A stretch of DNA of 14,670 bases, taken from assembly GCA_023249165.1 (NCBI GenBank), contig JAHFDE010000040.1, forward strand, positions 1 to 14,670. Direction: 5' to 3'. Under the pieces are notes generated by a model that was not told the DNA's origin, did not search any database, and saw only the letters and a list, made by a program, of their open reading frames with translations. Made by a program: the position numbers and the translations under genes. This document shows positions 5,792 to 13,628 of this stretch, one piece after another (the stretch's first letter is position 1; each line of letters starts with the position of its first letter). The DNA comes from Candidatus Methylomirabilota bacterium (GTDB lineage Bacteria; Methylomirabilota; Methylomirabilia; Methylomirabilales; CSP1-5).

Positions 5792-6325
5792 ATGCAGTTC
5801 AAAAGCGAAGGCACCCTGGGAGTCAGTCCCTCGTTTTCCCTCGCGCTCTTCCGGATGGGGTTCGGCATCCTGTATGTACACGCGGCCTGGCAGAAGGCGC
5901 CGTGGGTCATCCAGGATGGGCAGCCGTTCGGATGGCTGTACGGCTGGATCTGGAAGGAGATCAACCACCCGACCTTCGATTGGTACAAGGCTTTCCTGCA
6001 GAACGTTTTCCTCCCCAACTTCACCTTCTTCGGTTACATGAGCTTTTTCACGGAGATCGCCCTCGGCGTCTCGCTGCTCTTCGGCCTCTTCACGGTCCTC
6101 GGAGGGATCGGGGGCGCCTTGTGGCAGCTCAACATCGCCCTGGGAAGTTTCTCGGTCCCCGGGGAATGGGTCTGGATCTGGTTTCTGCTCATCGCACCCC
6201 ATCTGGTCTTTGCGCAGAGCCGGGCCGGGCGGTGCCTGGGGATCGACCGGCTCCTCTCGGATCGGATAGCCGGCAGCCCGGCACAGCGGACCGGGATCGC
6301 CGGCCTGCTCCTCCGGTTCGTCTGA
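5792..6325 (+). CDS. DoxX-like integral membrane protein
   Basis: This 177-residue inner-membrane protein has the layout of the DoxX / DoxD-like family. Its first helix is at about 14-34 (FSLALFRMGFGILYVHAAW). A long hydrophobic block at about 76-118 is likely two helices, and a helix at about 124-143 ends in RAGRCLGID, a stretch commonly seen near the end of DoxX proteins. Aromatic residues are abundant between helices 1 and 2. DoxX proteins have been linked to quinone and sulfur redox chemistry, but many members have no known role. The start ATG follows AGGAGA by 5 bases; frames extending upstream run through the repeat cluster. The next gene begins 10 bases after its stop, so it is co-transcribed with the GT87-type glycosyltransferase. 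The family call is fairly secure; the function here is open. Confidence 0.75.
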   Translation: MQFKSEGTLGVSPSFSLALFRMGFGILYVHAAWQKAPWVIQDGQPFGWLYGWIWKEINHPTFDWYKAFLQNVFLPNFTFFGYMSFFTEIALGVSLLFGLFTVLGGIGGALWQLNIALGSFSVPGEWVWIWFLLIAPHLVFAQSRAGRCLGIDRLLSDRIAGSPAQRTGIAGLLLRFV

Positions 6326-6335
6326 GGGAGCGCGG

Positions 6336-7706
6336 ATGAGCGGGAGGAAGGGTATTGCTGTTCTCCTCGCCGGTGTTGGGACACTCTCGGGACTCCTGTA
6401 TGCCCTGAATTTCCGCCTGGCGCCGCTGGTCGACCGTCTCGGCCTCACCGCCCGCGAAGGCGACCCACTCGGCGCGTACCCGTTCCTGTATTTCACCCTG
6501 TTCGCACTGTACGGAGTGGCGGGCGCCGCCGTGCTCCGAAAACGGTCCGGACCGTCGTGTCTCGGCCTCATCGTGGGACTCGCGGTCCTCTTCCGAGCGG
6601 CCCTGCTCTTGGCCCCCCTCGTGCTCTCCAGCGATCTCTACCGCTACATCTGGGACGGTCGGGTCCAGCGGGCCGGAATCAACCCGTATCTCTACCCTCC
6701 GTCAGCCCCGGAGCTCAGCGCGCTCCGGGACGAAGACGTGTATCCGCGCATCAATCGACCGGAGGCGCCGACCATCTATCCTCCCGGGGCGCAGATGCTC
6801 TTCGCCGCCATCGCTACCCTCTTCCCCGACAGCGTCACCGGGATGAAGGGGATCATGATCCTCTTCGATCTGGGCACCATGGTCCTCATCATCCGTCTCT
6901 TGAAGAAGAAAGACATCGATCCGGACCGGGTGCTGCTGTACGCCTGGTCCCCGCTCGTCATCTTTGAGTTGGCCGGAAGCGGCCACCTCGAGGCACTGAT
7001 GCTCCCCTTCGTCCTGCTCGCCCTACTGTCCAGCATGGATGGAAAGTCGTTCCTCGCCGGCACCGCGCTCGGGACCGCCACCCTGATCAAGCTGTATCCG
7101 GCTGCTCTCCTCCCCGCCCTGGTCCGGCGGGGCGACCGCGTCTTCCCCCTCGTCGTTGCCGCGACGATCCTTATGGGGTACCTGCCGTATGTCACCGGCG
7201 CGGGGGGGAAGGTACTGGGATTCCTGCCGGGCTACTTCGCCGCCGAGGAGGACTTCAACGTCGGACTCCGCGATGTCCTGGCTTTTGCCCTCGGCCCCTT
7301 CACCGCGTCGGCCCGCCCGGTGGCGATCCTCCTTGTCACCGCCCTCCTCGGGGGCGTGGCGCTCTGCCTCGCCCGCCCGGGGCAGGACGGAGACGTCCTG
7401 TGGCGCGGGTATCTCATGGTCAGCGCGTATCTCTTGCTGCTGCCGACGAGTCTTCACCCGTGGTATGTGATCTGGATTCTTCCGTTTCTCTGCCTCTTCC
7501 CGACATGGGGATGGCTCTATCTCACCGGCGCCATCGCGCTCTCCTACGTGAAGTACCTCCTGGAGCCAGAGGTCCTCCCCTTGGGGATTCGGCTGGTGGA
7601 GTTCGTCCCCCTGGTCGCGCTCCTCGCCCTCCAGGCTGTCCGACGTCGCCGCGCCGCGACGGATGCGGCCAGGGGCATGACGCCGATGGCGGAGACGTCC
7701 CGATGA
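6336..7706 (+). CDS. Multipass membrane glycosyltransferase, GT87/DUF2029-like (GT-C fold)
   Basis: This is a 456-residue polytopic membrane protein with about ten hydrophobic segments. It carries the GT-C-type loop motif SSDLYRYIWDGRVQ at 98-111 with D100, R103 and D107, followed by AGINPYLYPP. A second conserved loop, APTIYPPGAQ, is at about 144-153. This pattern is typical of DUF2029/GT87 and of polyprenyl-phosphate-mannose-dependent mannosyltransferases of the MptA/MptB type, which work on the outer face of the membrane. The donor could be the product of the GT2 enzyme at 2746; that link is inferred. The ATG at 6336 follows GAGGGAG closely. Its stop overlaps the next start in an ATGA arrangement, indicating translational coupling with the CslA-like enzyme. 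The glycosyltransferase assignment is good; sugar and acceptor are unknown. Confidence 0.8.
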   Translation: MSGRKGIAVLLAGVGTLSGLLYALNFRLAPLVDRLGLTAREGDPLGAYPFLYFTLFALYGVAGAAVLRKRSGPSCLGLIVGLAVLFRAALLLAPLVLSSDLYRYIWDGRVQRAGINPYLYPPSAPELSALRDEDVYPRINRPEAPTIYPPGAQMLFAAIATLFPDSVTGMKGIMILFDLGTMVLIIRLLKKKDIDPDRVLLYAWSPLVIFELAGSGHLEALMLPFVLLALLSSMDGKSFLAGTALGTATLIKLYPAALLPALVRRGDRVFPLVVAATILMGYLPYVTGAGGKVLGFLPGYFAAEEDFNVGLRDVLAFALGPFTASARPVAILLVTALLGGVALCLARPGQDGDVLWRGYLMVSAYLLLLPTSLHPWYVIWILPFLCLFPTWGWLYLTGAIALSYVKYLLEPEVLPLGIRLVEFVPLVALLALQAVRRRRAATDAARGMTPMAETSR

Positions 7707-9298
7707 CTGCCGCCGCTCTCCTGATGGGGTGCCTGCTCGTCGTCTACTTCACGGCCCTCTTCCTCCTCTTCCTCTACGGCATCAACTGCTACATCATGAT
7801 CCATCTGCACCGTCGCGCCCGGGAGCGGATGCTTCAGGCCGACGACGAGGTCTGGCGGAGGTGGCAGCAGCCCGGTCACGACCTGCCCGTCGTCACAGTG
7901 CAACTGCCGATCTATAACGAGCGTTACGTCGTCCAGCGGCTGATCGACGCCGTGGTGCGCCTCGAGTATCCGCGGGAGAAGCTCGAGATCCAGGTTTTGG
8001 ACGACTCCACGGACGAAACGACGGCCATCGCCGGTGAGCTGGTCGAAGCCTACCGCCGGGCGGGGACCGACATCACCCTGCTTCACCGGAGGACCCGGAC
8101 CGGGTACAAGGCGGGAGCGCTCAGGGACGGCCTGGCGGGTGCCCGGGGCCAGTTCGTCGCCATCTTCGATGCCGACTTCGTGCCCACCCCCGACTTCCTG
8201 ATGAAGACCCTGCCGTTCTTCCAGGATCCCGGCATCGCCATGGTCCAGGTCCGGTGGGGCCACATCAACCGGGACTACTCGCTCCTCACCTTGGTGCAGA
8301 GCTTCGGGATCGACGGCCACTTCTGGGTCGAGCAGGCGGCCCGGTGCTGGTCGGGCCTCTGCATGAACTTCAACGGCACCGCCGGAATCTGGCGGCGGAC
8401 GGCCATCGACGACGCGGGCGGATGGCAGGCGGACACCCTGACGGAGGACCTCGACCTGAGTTACCGGGCCCAGCTCAAGGGATGGCGGATGAAGTTTTTG
8501 CCGCAGGTCGTCTGCCCGGCCGAGGTCCCTGTCCAGCTGACCGGCGCCCGAAGCCAGCAGCACCGTTGGGCCAAGGGCTCGATTCAGACCGCCAGGAAAA
8601 TCGTCCCCAGAATATTGAAGACCGATCTCCCCCTGTTCACGAAGTATCAGGCAGTCTTTCACCTGACGAACTACATGGTGCATCCCCTCATGCTCCTAGT
8701 CGTCCTCAGCGCACCCCTCCTCCTGCAATCCGAGCGCTTCCTGACGGTCCGGGAGCACCTCCTGGCGGTGGCGGCCTTCTTCTCGGTGGCGACGTTCGGG
8801 CCATCCAGTATGTATCTGTATGCCCAAAGAGATCTCTACCCCGACTGGACCCGGCGACTCTGGGCCTTTCCCGCTCTGCTCGTCTTCGGGACGGGCATTG
8901 CACTGAACAACACGAAGGCCATCGTCGAGGGGCTGTTCAACGTCCGGGGGGCCTTCATCCGGACTCCGAAATTTCGGATCGAGAAACGCTCGGACACATG
9001 GGTGGGCAAGCGATATCGCGCCCCGGTGCCCTGGCTGAGTCTCTTTGAGGCGCTCCTGGCCCTGTACTGCGTCTATGGGGTATCCCTGTTCCTCCAGCGA
9101 GGTACGTACCTCATCGATCCCTTCCTTCTCCTCTACTCCATCGGGTTCGCCACGGTGGCCGGCATGAGCGTGTGGGAGTCGCTGTGGAACCTCAGAAAGC
9201 CAAGGTCGATCCAGCTCTCCCTCACAGGCGACGAGGAGAAGGGTCCCGAGATGGTCAGGGGTGCGGTCGGTCCTGTGGAGAGGAGGCCCCGGGTATGA
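7703..9298 (+). CDS. Processive GT2 glycosyltransferase, CslA/cellulose-synthase-like
   Basis: This 531-residue membrane GT2 synthase has an N-terminal helix at about 4-33, then the catalytic GT-A domain. All hallmark motifs are present: LDDSTDET at 99-106, DAD at 156-158, TED at 247-249 and QQHRW at 285-289 (the QxxRW motif that binds the growing chain). Further helices follow at about 314-332, 345-362, 380-400, 442-462 and 467-486. The domain resembles bacterial CslA-like glucomannan/cellulose synthase enzymes, which polymerise sugars from nucleotide donors and extrude the chain through the membrane. No PilZ domain or BcsB/BcsZ partner is visible, so it is unlikely to be a standard cellulose operon. 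The C-terminal tail after about 500 is charged and cytoplasmic. The ATG at 7703 overlaps the previous stop and has GGAG 8 bases upstream. The product polysaccharide is unknown. Confidence 0.9.
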   Translation: MTAAALLMGCLLVVYFTALFLLFLYGINCYIMIHLHRRARERMLQADDEVWRRWQQPGHDLPVVTVQLPIYNERYVVQRLIDAVVRLEYPREKLEIQVLDDSTDETTAIAGELVEAYRRAGTDITLLHRRTRTGYKAGALRDGLAGARGQFVAIFDADFVPTPDFLMKTLPFFQDPGIAMVQVRWGHINRDYSLLTLVQSFGIDGHFWVEQAARCWSGLCMNFNGTAGIWRRTAIDDAGGWQADTLTEDLDLSYRAQLKGWRMKFLPQVVCPAEVPVQLTGARSQQHRWAKGSIQTARKIVPRILKTDLPLFTKYQAVFHLTNYMVHPLMLLVVLSAPLLLQSERFLTVREHLLAVAAFFSVATFGPSSMYLYAQRDLYPDWTRRLWAFPALLVFGTGIALNNTKAIVEGLFNVRGAFIRTPKFRIEKRSDTWVGKRYRAPVPWLSLFEALLALYCVYGVSLFLQRGTYLIDPFLLLYSIGFATVAGMSVWESLWNLRKPRSIQLSLTGDEEKGPEMVRGAVGPVERRPRV

Positions 9299-9317
9299 CC
9301 CGAACAGGGGGAGGGTT

Positions 9318-10940
9318 GTGAGGAAACTGCTCCTTTGGCTGCTCTGCGCCTATCTCCTCGGGATGCCTCTCCCTCCAGAGCTGGGTCCCGGGCGGGGCAC
9401 AGCTGCGGCAGAGAACCCCGTCCTGGCCGACTCCCCCTGGCCCAAGTACCGCAAGGACACAGCCCACACCGGTCGAAGCGCCACCCCGGGACCCGCGTCG
9501 AACCGATTGAAGTGGACCTTTTCCACGGGAAGGCGGGACGCCGAGGGTGGCATCGAGACCGATCCGGTGATCGGCCCCGACGGCACCGTCTACTTCGGCG
9601 CGAACAACGGGTTCCTGTACGCCCTCGATCCCGAGACCGGGGATCTCCGGTGGGCTTTCCCGACCGGCTTTGACACCTTCGCGATCTACTCCACCCCCTT
9701 CGTCGACCGGCAGGGAGTCATCTATTTCGGCGCCAAGGACGGAAACGTATATGCCCTGCGGGCACCCCGCAAGGGGATCGTGGCAGAGGTGGTTTGGTCA
9801 CTCTACATCGGCCCGACGATCGAGACGTCGCCCTCCTTCGCCCCTGACGGGACGTTAGTCATCGGCGCCGATGACTGGGCCTATTACGGGATCGCACCGC
9901 CCCGCGGCAGTGTCGGGCCCCGGGTGAGGTGGCGGTTCCAAACGCAGGGGACCCTCATCACCTCGCCGGTCGTGGATGCGGATGGAACGGTCTTGGGTGC
10001 GTCGATGGACGGCACGGTGTACGCCCTCGAGCCGCCCAAAGAGGCGGGAGGAGCGATCAAGGTCCGCTGGACCTTCCGCTCGGGAGCGCGGGACGACAAA
10101 GGGGGGTTCGAGAATGCCCCGGCGATCGACGACCGGGGGACGCTCTACATCGGCGGAAACGATGGCATCCTCTATGCGCTAGATACCAAGACCGGAAGGA
10201 TTCAGTGGACCTTCGACGGCGTTGCGCGGGCCGGGTACCGGAGCTACGCGATCTTCTCGTCGGTCGCCCTCGGACCGGACCGCACGATCTACTTTGGAGG
10301 CAAGGATGGGGTGCTGTACGCCATCCGCGAAAGCCGGGGCCTCCTCTCGACCGGCCCCCAGGTGCTGTGGCGCTACAAGCTGGGGCCTGGGATCCAGTCA
10401 TCGCCGCTCCTCGCCGCTGACGGGACGGTGTATCTCGGCGACGAGGGAGGGACCCTCCATGCGGTTCGGGCACCGCAGTCCGGGGAGTGGGCGACCCCGC
10501 TCTGGACGTTTGCGACGAAAGGCACCCTGATCTCTTCCGCCGCCCTGGGGGGCGACGGGACCCTGTACACGGCGTCGATGGACGGAAAGGCGTACGCCTT
10601 TCACGACACCAAGACGGGAAGATCGTCCCAGGGGCCCCTGGCGGGGACGTGGTACGGTACCTACCGTGATTCGGGCGGACGTGGACGGATCGCCCTCGTG
10701 CTGGTTCAGAAGGAGTCGGAGATTCAGGGGGTCTGGAGGCTCCAGGGAGGTGCCCGAGGGTCCCTAGAAGGCAAGGTCGAGGGTGACCGGGGCAGCTTCA
10801 CCTTACGCCCGGTGTCCGAGAAATGTCCGGGGAGCGGAGGTGGCACGGTAAGGATCGAAGGGGGCAAGCTCAGCGGGCAGTATCGTGGCCAGGATTGCCG
10901 AGGGGCAATTGACGGGGGGACATTCGAACTTGGGCGGTGA
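9318..10940 (+). CDS. Secreted PQQ-like eight-repeat beta-propeller protein with extra C-terminal domain
   Basis: The product has 540 residues from a GTG start. Residues 1-31 form a Sec signal peptide with the core LLLWLLCAYLLG and a likely cut near TAAA-E; there is no lipobox. Residues of about 38-436 contain eight repeats of the form sP..DGT.YfG..DG.lYAL, often ending in a W-x-F strand, as in PQQ-like/BamB-type propellers. Hallmark catalytic motifs of PQQ dehydrogenases are not apparent, so a binding or scaffolding role is more likely than an enzymatic one. Residues of about 440-540 form a separate Gly-rich, beta-strand-like domain with two cysteines (503, 527) that I do not recognise. The start follows a GGGGGAGG Shine-Dalgarno and lies 19 bases after the CslA-like stop, so the genes are probably co-transcribed. 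It may bind or organise the exported glycan outside the cytoplasm; this is inference. Confidence 0.85.
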   Translation: MRKLLLWLLCAYLLGMPLPPELGPGRGTAAAENPVLADSPWPKYRKDTAHTGRSATPGPASNRLKWTFSTGRRDAEGGIETDPVIGPDGTVYFGANNGFLYALDPETGDLRWAFPTGFDTFAIYSTPFVDRQGVIYFGAKDGNVYALRAPRKGIVAEVVWSLYIGPTIETSPSFAPDGTLVIGADDWAYYGIAPPRGSVGPRVRWRFQTQGTLITSPVVDADGTVLGASMDGTVYALEPPKEAGGAIKVRWTFRSGARDDKGGFENAPAIDDRGTLYIGGNDGILYALDTKTGRIQWTFDGVARAGYRSYAIFSSVALGPDRTIYFGGKDGVLYAIRESRGLLSTGPQVLWRYKLGPGIQSSPLLAADGTVYLGDEGGTLHAVRAPQSGEWATPLWTFATKGTLISSAALGGDGTLYTASMDGKAYAFHDTKTGRSSQGPLAGTWYGTYRDSGGRGRIALVLVQKESEIQGVWRLQGGARGSLEGKVEGDRGSFTLRPVSEKCPGSGGGTVRIEGGKLSGQYRGQDCRGAIDGGTFELGR

Positions 10941-11089
10941 TCTTAGCCACCGAGACCCCGATGCGGCGGCCACCCCCGGCTGACTTCCCTCCCTGCATCC
11001 TGCCCTCCCAGCCCGGCGTCTTACCGAGTAGGAAGGCCGATGGTTTCCCCCCCCGGAGTAGCCCTCATTTCTGCAAGGGGATCGCGATC

Positions 11090-13147
11090 ATGACAAATCC
11101 GATTGATCAATTGTGCATCAACACGATTCGCACGCTCTCAATGGATGCGGTACAGGCAGCCAATTCCGGTCACCCCGGGACGCCGATGGCGATGGCGCCG
11201 GTCGTCTATTGCCTCTGGCGGCGTTTTCTGCGATTCGACCCTGACGATCCGATCTGGCCAAATCGGGATCGGTTTGTCCTGTCCATCGGCCATGCCTCGA
11301 TGCTGCTCTATTCCGTGCTGCATCTATGCAACGTGAAGGCGGTTAACCCCAAGTACGAGACCCTGGGCGAGCTGTCCGTGAAGCTCGACGACATCAAGCG
11401 ATTCCGCCAGCTCGACAGCAAATGCCCAGGGCACCCGGAATATCGCTGGACCTCCGGCGTCGAGACGACCACTGGCCCATTAGGCCAGGGTGTCGCCGTC
11501 AGTGTCGGTATGGCCATGGCCGGGCGGTGGATGGCGAGATACTTCAATCGGCCCGGCTTCGAGATGATCAACTACGACGTCTATGCCCTCTGCGGTGACG
11601 GTGATATGATGGAAGGGGTTTCCGCCGAGGCGGCGTCGCTGGCCGGTCACCTCAAGCTTGCGAATCTCTGCTGGATCTATGACAACAACAGAATCACTAT
11701 CGAGGGCCACACAGACTGGGCCTTTTCCGACGACGTGGCAACCAGGTTCATCGCGTACGGGTGGAATGTCACGCGCGTAGGTGACGCCAATGACCTGGAG
11801 ATGCTGGAGCGGGCCTTCACAACCTTCAAGAACGCCCAGGATAGACCCACCCTCATTATCGTGGACAGCCACATCGCGTACGGCGCGCCCCACAAACAGG
11901 ATACGAGTGCCGCCCACGGCGAGCCTTTGGGCGAGGATGAGATCAGGCTGACCAAGCGGAATTACGGCTGGCCGGAGGACGCCACGTTCCTCGTGCCCGA
12001 AGGCGTCCGCGAGCACTTTCACGAGGTGATGGGGAAGCGGGGGCGCTCCCTGCGCGAGGCCTGGATGGCCCGATTCAACGAGTACAAGATCCGGTATCCG
12101 GCGCTGGCCGACCACCTCTATGCAATGCAGCACCGCCAGCTTCCCGGGGGCTGGGACAAAGACCTGCCCACGTTTCCTCCTGAGCCCAAGGGGATCGCCG
12201 GACGGGATGCGTCAGCGAAGGTCCTGAACGCCATCGCCAAGAACGTGCCATGGCTCATCGGCGGCTCTGCGGACCTGGCCCCCTCCACCAAGACCCGGCT
12301 CACCTTCGAAGGAGCGGGAGATTTCACCGCCGAGGATCACGGGGGGCGCAACCTGCACTTCGGCGTCCGTGAGCATGCGATGGGATCCATCTTGAATGGG
12401 CTGTCGCACTGCAAGATCCGGCCATACGGGTCCGGATTTCTCATCTTCAGCGACTACTGTCGGCCTGCCATCCGGCTGGGCGCGCTGATGGAACTGCCGG
12501 TGATCTACATCTTCACACACGATTCGATCGGTGTCGGCGAGGATGGACCAACGCACCAACCTGTCGAGCAACTGGCGTCTTTGCGGGCAATCCCTGGCCT
12601 CATCACCCTGCGGCCAGGAGATTCCAACGAGGTCATTGAGGCCTGGCGGGTGATCATCCAGCTCCACCACGAACCGGCCACGCTCGTACTCTCCCGACAG
12701 CCACTGCCAACGTTGGACCGTTCGAAGTATGCTCCAGCCTCCGGCGTGGCACAGGGGGCCTACATACTGGCCGATGCGACCGAAGGGAAGCCAGACGTGC
12801 TCCTGTTGGCGAGCGGCAGCGAGGTGTCGCTCTGCGTCCAGGCGTACGAGCAACTGAAGGCGGTCGGCATCAAGGCGCGCGTGGTGAGCATGCCCTCGTG
12901 GGAGCTCTTTGATCGACAGAGCCAGGAGTACCGGGACAGCGTCATCCCCTCCGGAGTGAGGGCGCGAGTCTCGGTGGAGCAGGCCTCAACGTTCGGGTGG
13001 GAACGATACGTGGGTCCGACCGGCCACATCATCGGCATGAAGACCTTTGGAGCCTCGGCGCCCCTGAAAGAACTGCAGAAGAAGTTCGGATTCACTCCCG
13101 AGAGGGTGGTCGCCGCGGCGAAGGCTCAGTTGGCGAAAGCGAGGTAA
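11090..13147 (+). CDS. tkt: Transketolase
   Basis: This full-length 685-residue transketolase depends on thiamine diphosphate and moves two-carbon units between sugar phosphates in the pentose-phosphate pathway and Calvin cycle. Seen motifs are NSGHPGTPM (25-33), GHASMLLY (67-74), ETTTGPLGQG (125-134) and the thiamine-diphosphate motif GDGDMMEG (169-176) ending in DNN (198-200). The catalytic Glu lies in GVREHAMGS, in the pyrimidine-binding domain. A C-terminal transketolase domain follows (VLLLASGSEVSL). The start ATG is chosen by family N-terminus and AAGGGGA upstream. The frame stays open back to the previous gene's stop, but that 51-residue extension is Pro-rich and unlike any transketolase. 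The 149-bp gap before it holds an unusual run of eight C (11047-11054) and no promoter I can defend. Confidence 0.96.
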   Translation: MTNPIDQLCINTIRTLSMDAVQAANSGHPGTPMAMAPVVYCLWRRFLRFDPDDPIWPNRDRFVLSIGHASMLLYSVLHLCNVKAVNPKYETLGELSVKLDDIKRFRQLDSKCPGHPEYRWTSGVETTTGPLGQGVAVSVGMAMAGRWMARYFNRPGFEMINYDVYALCGDGDMMEGVSAEAASLAGHLKLANLCWIYDNNRITIEGHTDWAFSDDVATRFIAYGWNVTRVGDANDLEMLERAFTTFKNAQDRPTLIIVDSHIAYGAPHKQDTSAAHGEPLGEDEIRLTKRNYGWPEDATFLVPEGVREHFHEVMGKRGRSLREAWMARFNEYKIRYPALADHLYAMQHRQLPGGWDKDLPTFPPEPKGIAGRDASAKVLNAIAKNVPWLIGGSADLAPSTKTRLTFEGAGDFTAEDHGGRNLHFGVREHAMGSILNGLSHCKIRPYGSGFLIFSDYCRPAIRLGALMELPVIYIFTHDSIGVGEDGPTHQPVEQLASLRAIPGLITLRPGDSNEVIEAWRVIIQLHHEPATLVLSRQPLPTLDRSKYAPASGVAQGAYILADATEGKPDVLLLASGSEVSLCVQAYEQLKAVGIKARVVSMPSWELFDRQSQEYRDSVIPSGVRARVSVEQASTFGWERYVGPTGHIIGMKTFGASAPLKELQKKFGFTPERVVAAAKAQLAKAR

Positions 13148-13150
13148 GAG

Positions 13151-13624
13151 GTGCGCATTGCTATCGGTTCTGATCACGCAGGGTTCGAGTTGAAGACGCA
13201 CCTCGTCACCGTCCTCGGTGAGCTGGGACATCACGCCCTGGACATCGGTACCCACGGCACCGAACCCGTGGACTACCCCGACTATGCCGAGGCGGTCGCG
13301 ATGGCCATCCGGGACGGTCGGGCAGATCGAGGGGTTCTGATCTGCGGCAGCGGCGTAGGCGCCTCGGTGGCCGCGAACAAGCTGCCCGGCATTCGCGCAG
13401 GGCTGTGCCACGACACGTACTCGGCCCACCAGGGGGTCGAACACGATGACATGAACATCCTGGTCCTGGGCGCGCGCGTGATCGGCCCCGAACTCGCCCG
13501 AGAGTTGGCCCGGGCCTTCCTCGACGCGAAGTTCACAGGCGAACAGCGCCATCGCCGCAGGCTGGAAAAGATTCGCGCCTTGGAGGCGCGCTACGGCCCT
13601 CAGGCAACAGGGGTGAAGGAGTAA
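13151..13624 (+). CDS. rpiB: Ribose-5-phosphate isomerase B
   Basis: This 157-residue RpiB/LacAB-family isomerase interconverts ribose-5-phosphate and ribulose-5-phosphate in the cytoplasm. It has SDHAGFELK at the N-terminus (7-15), then CGSGVGASVAANK with the catalytic C65. PGIRAGLCHD is followed by EHDDMN with H98, matching the E. coli catalytic positions. The C-terminal extension of about 10 residues (to 157) is charged. The GTG start lies 3 bases after the tkt stop, and the GAGGTAAGAG stretch spanning that stop serves as its ribosome binding site, so translation is probably coupled to tkt. Some family members act on allose- or galactose-phosphates, but placement between tkt and tal argues for the pentose-phosphate role. 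Confidence 0.94.
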   Translation: MRIAIGSDHAGFELKTHLVTVLGELGHHALDIGTHGTEPVDYPDYAEAVAMAIRDGRADRGVLICGSGVGASVAANKLPGIRAGLCHDTYSAHQGVEHDDMNILVLGARVIGPELARELARAFLDAKFTGEQRHRRRLEKIRALEARYGPQATGVKE

Positions 13625-13628
13625 AGCC

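Noticed and set aside
7544..8683. 379-codon open frame on the minus strand
   Set aside because: It is antisense to the GT87 and CslA-like genes, whose motifs are complete; the antisense product has no family features.
10937..11089. 51-residue N-terminal extension of transketolase overlapping the propeller gene
   Set aside because: It is Pro-rich and unlike family N-termini, while the ATG at 11090 has a Shine-Dalgarno and gives the normal length.
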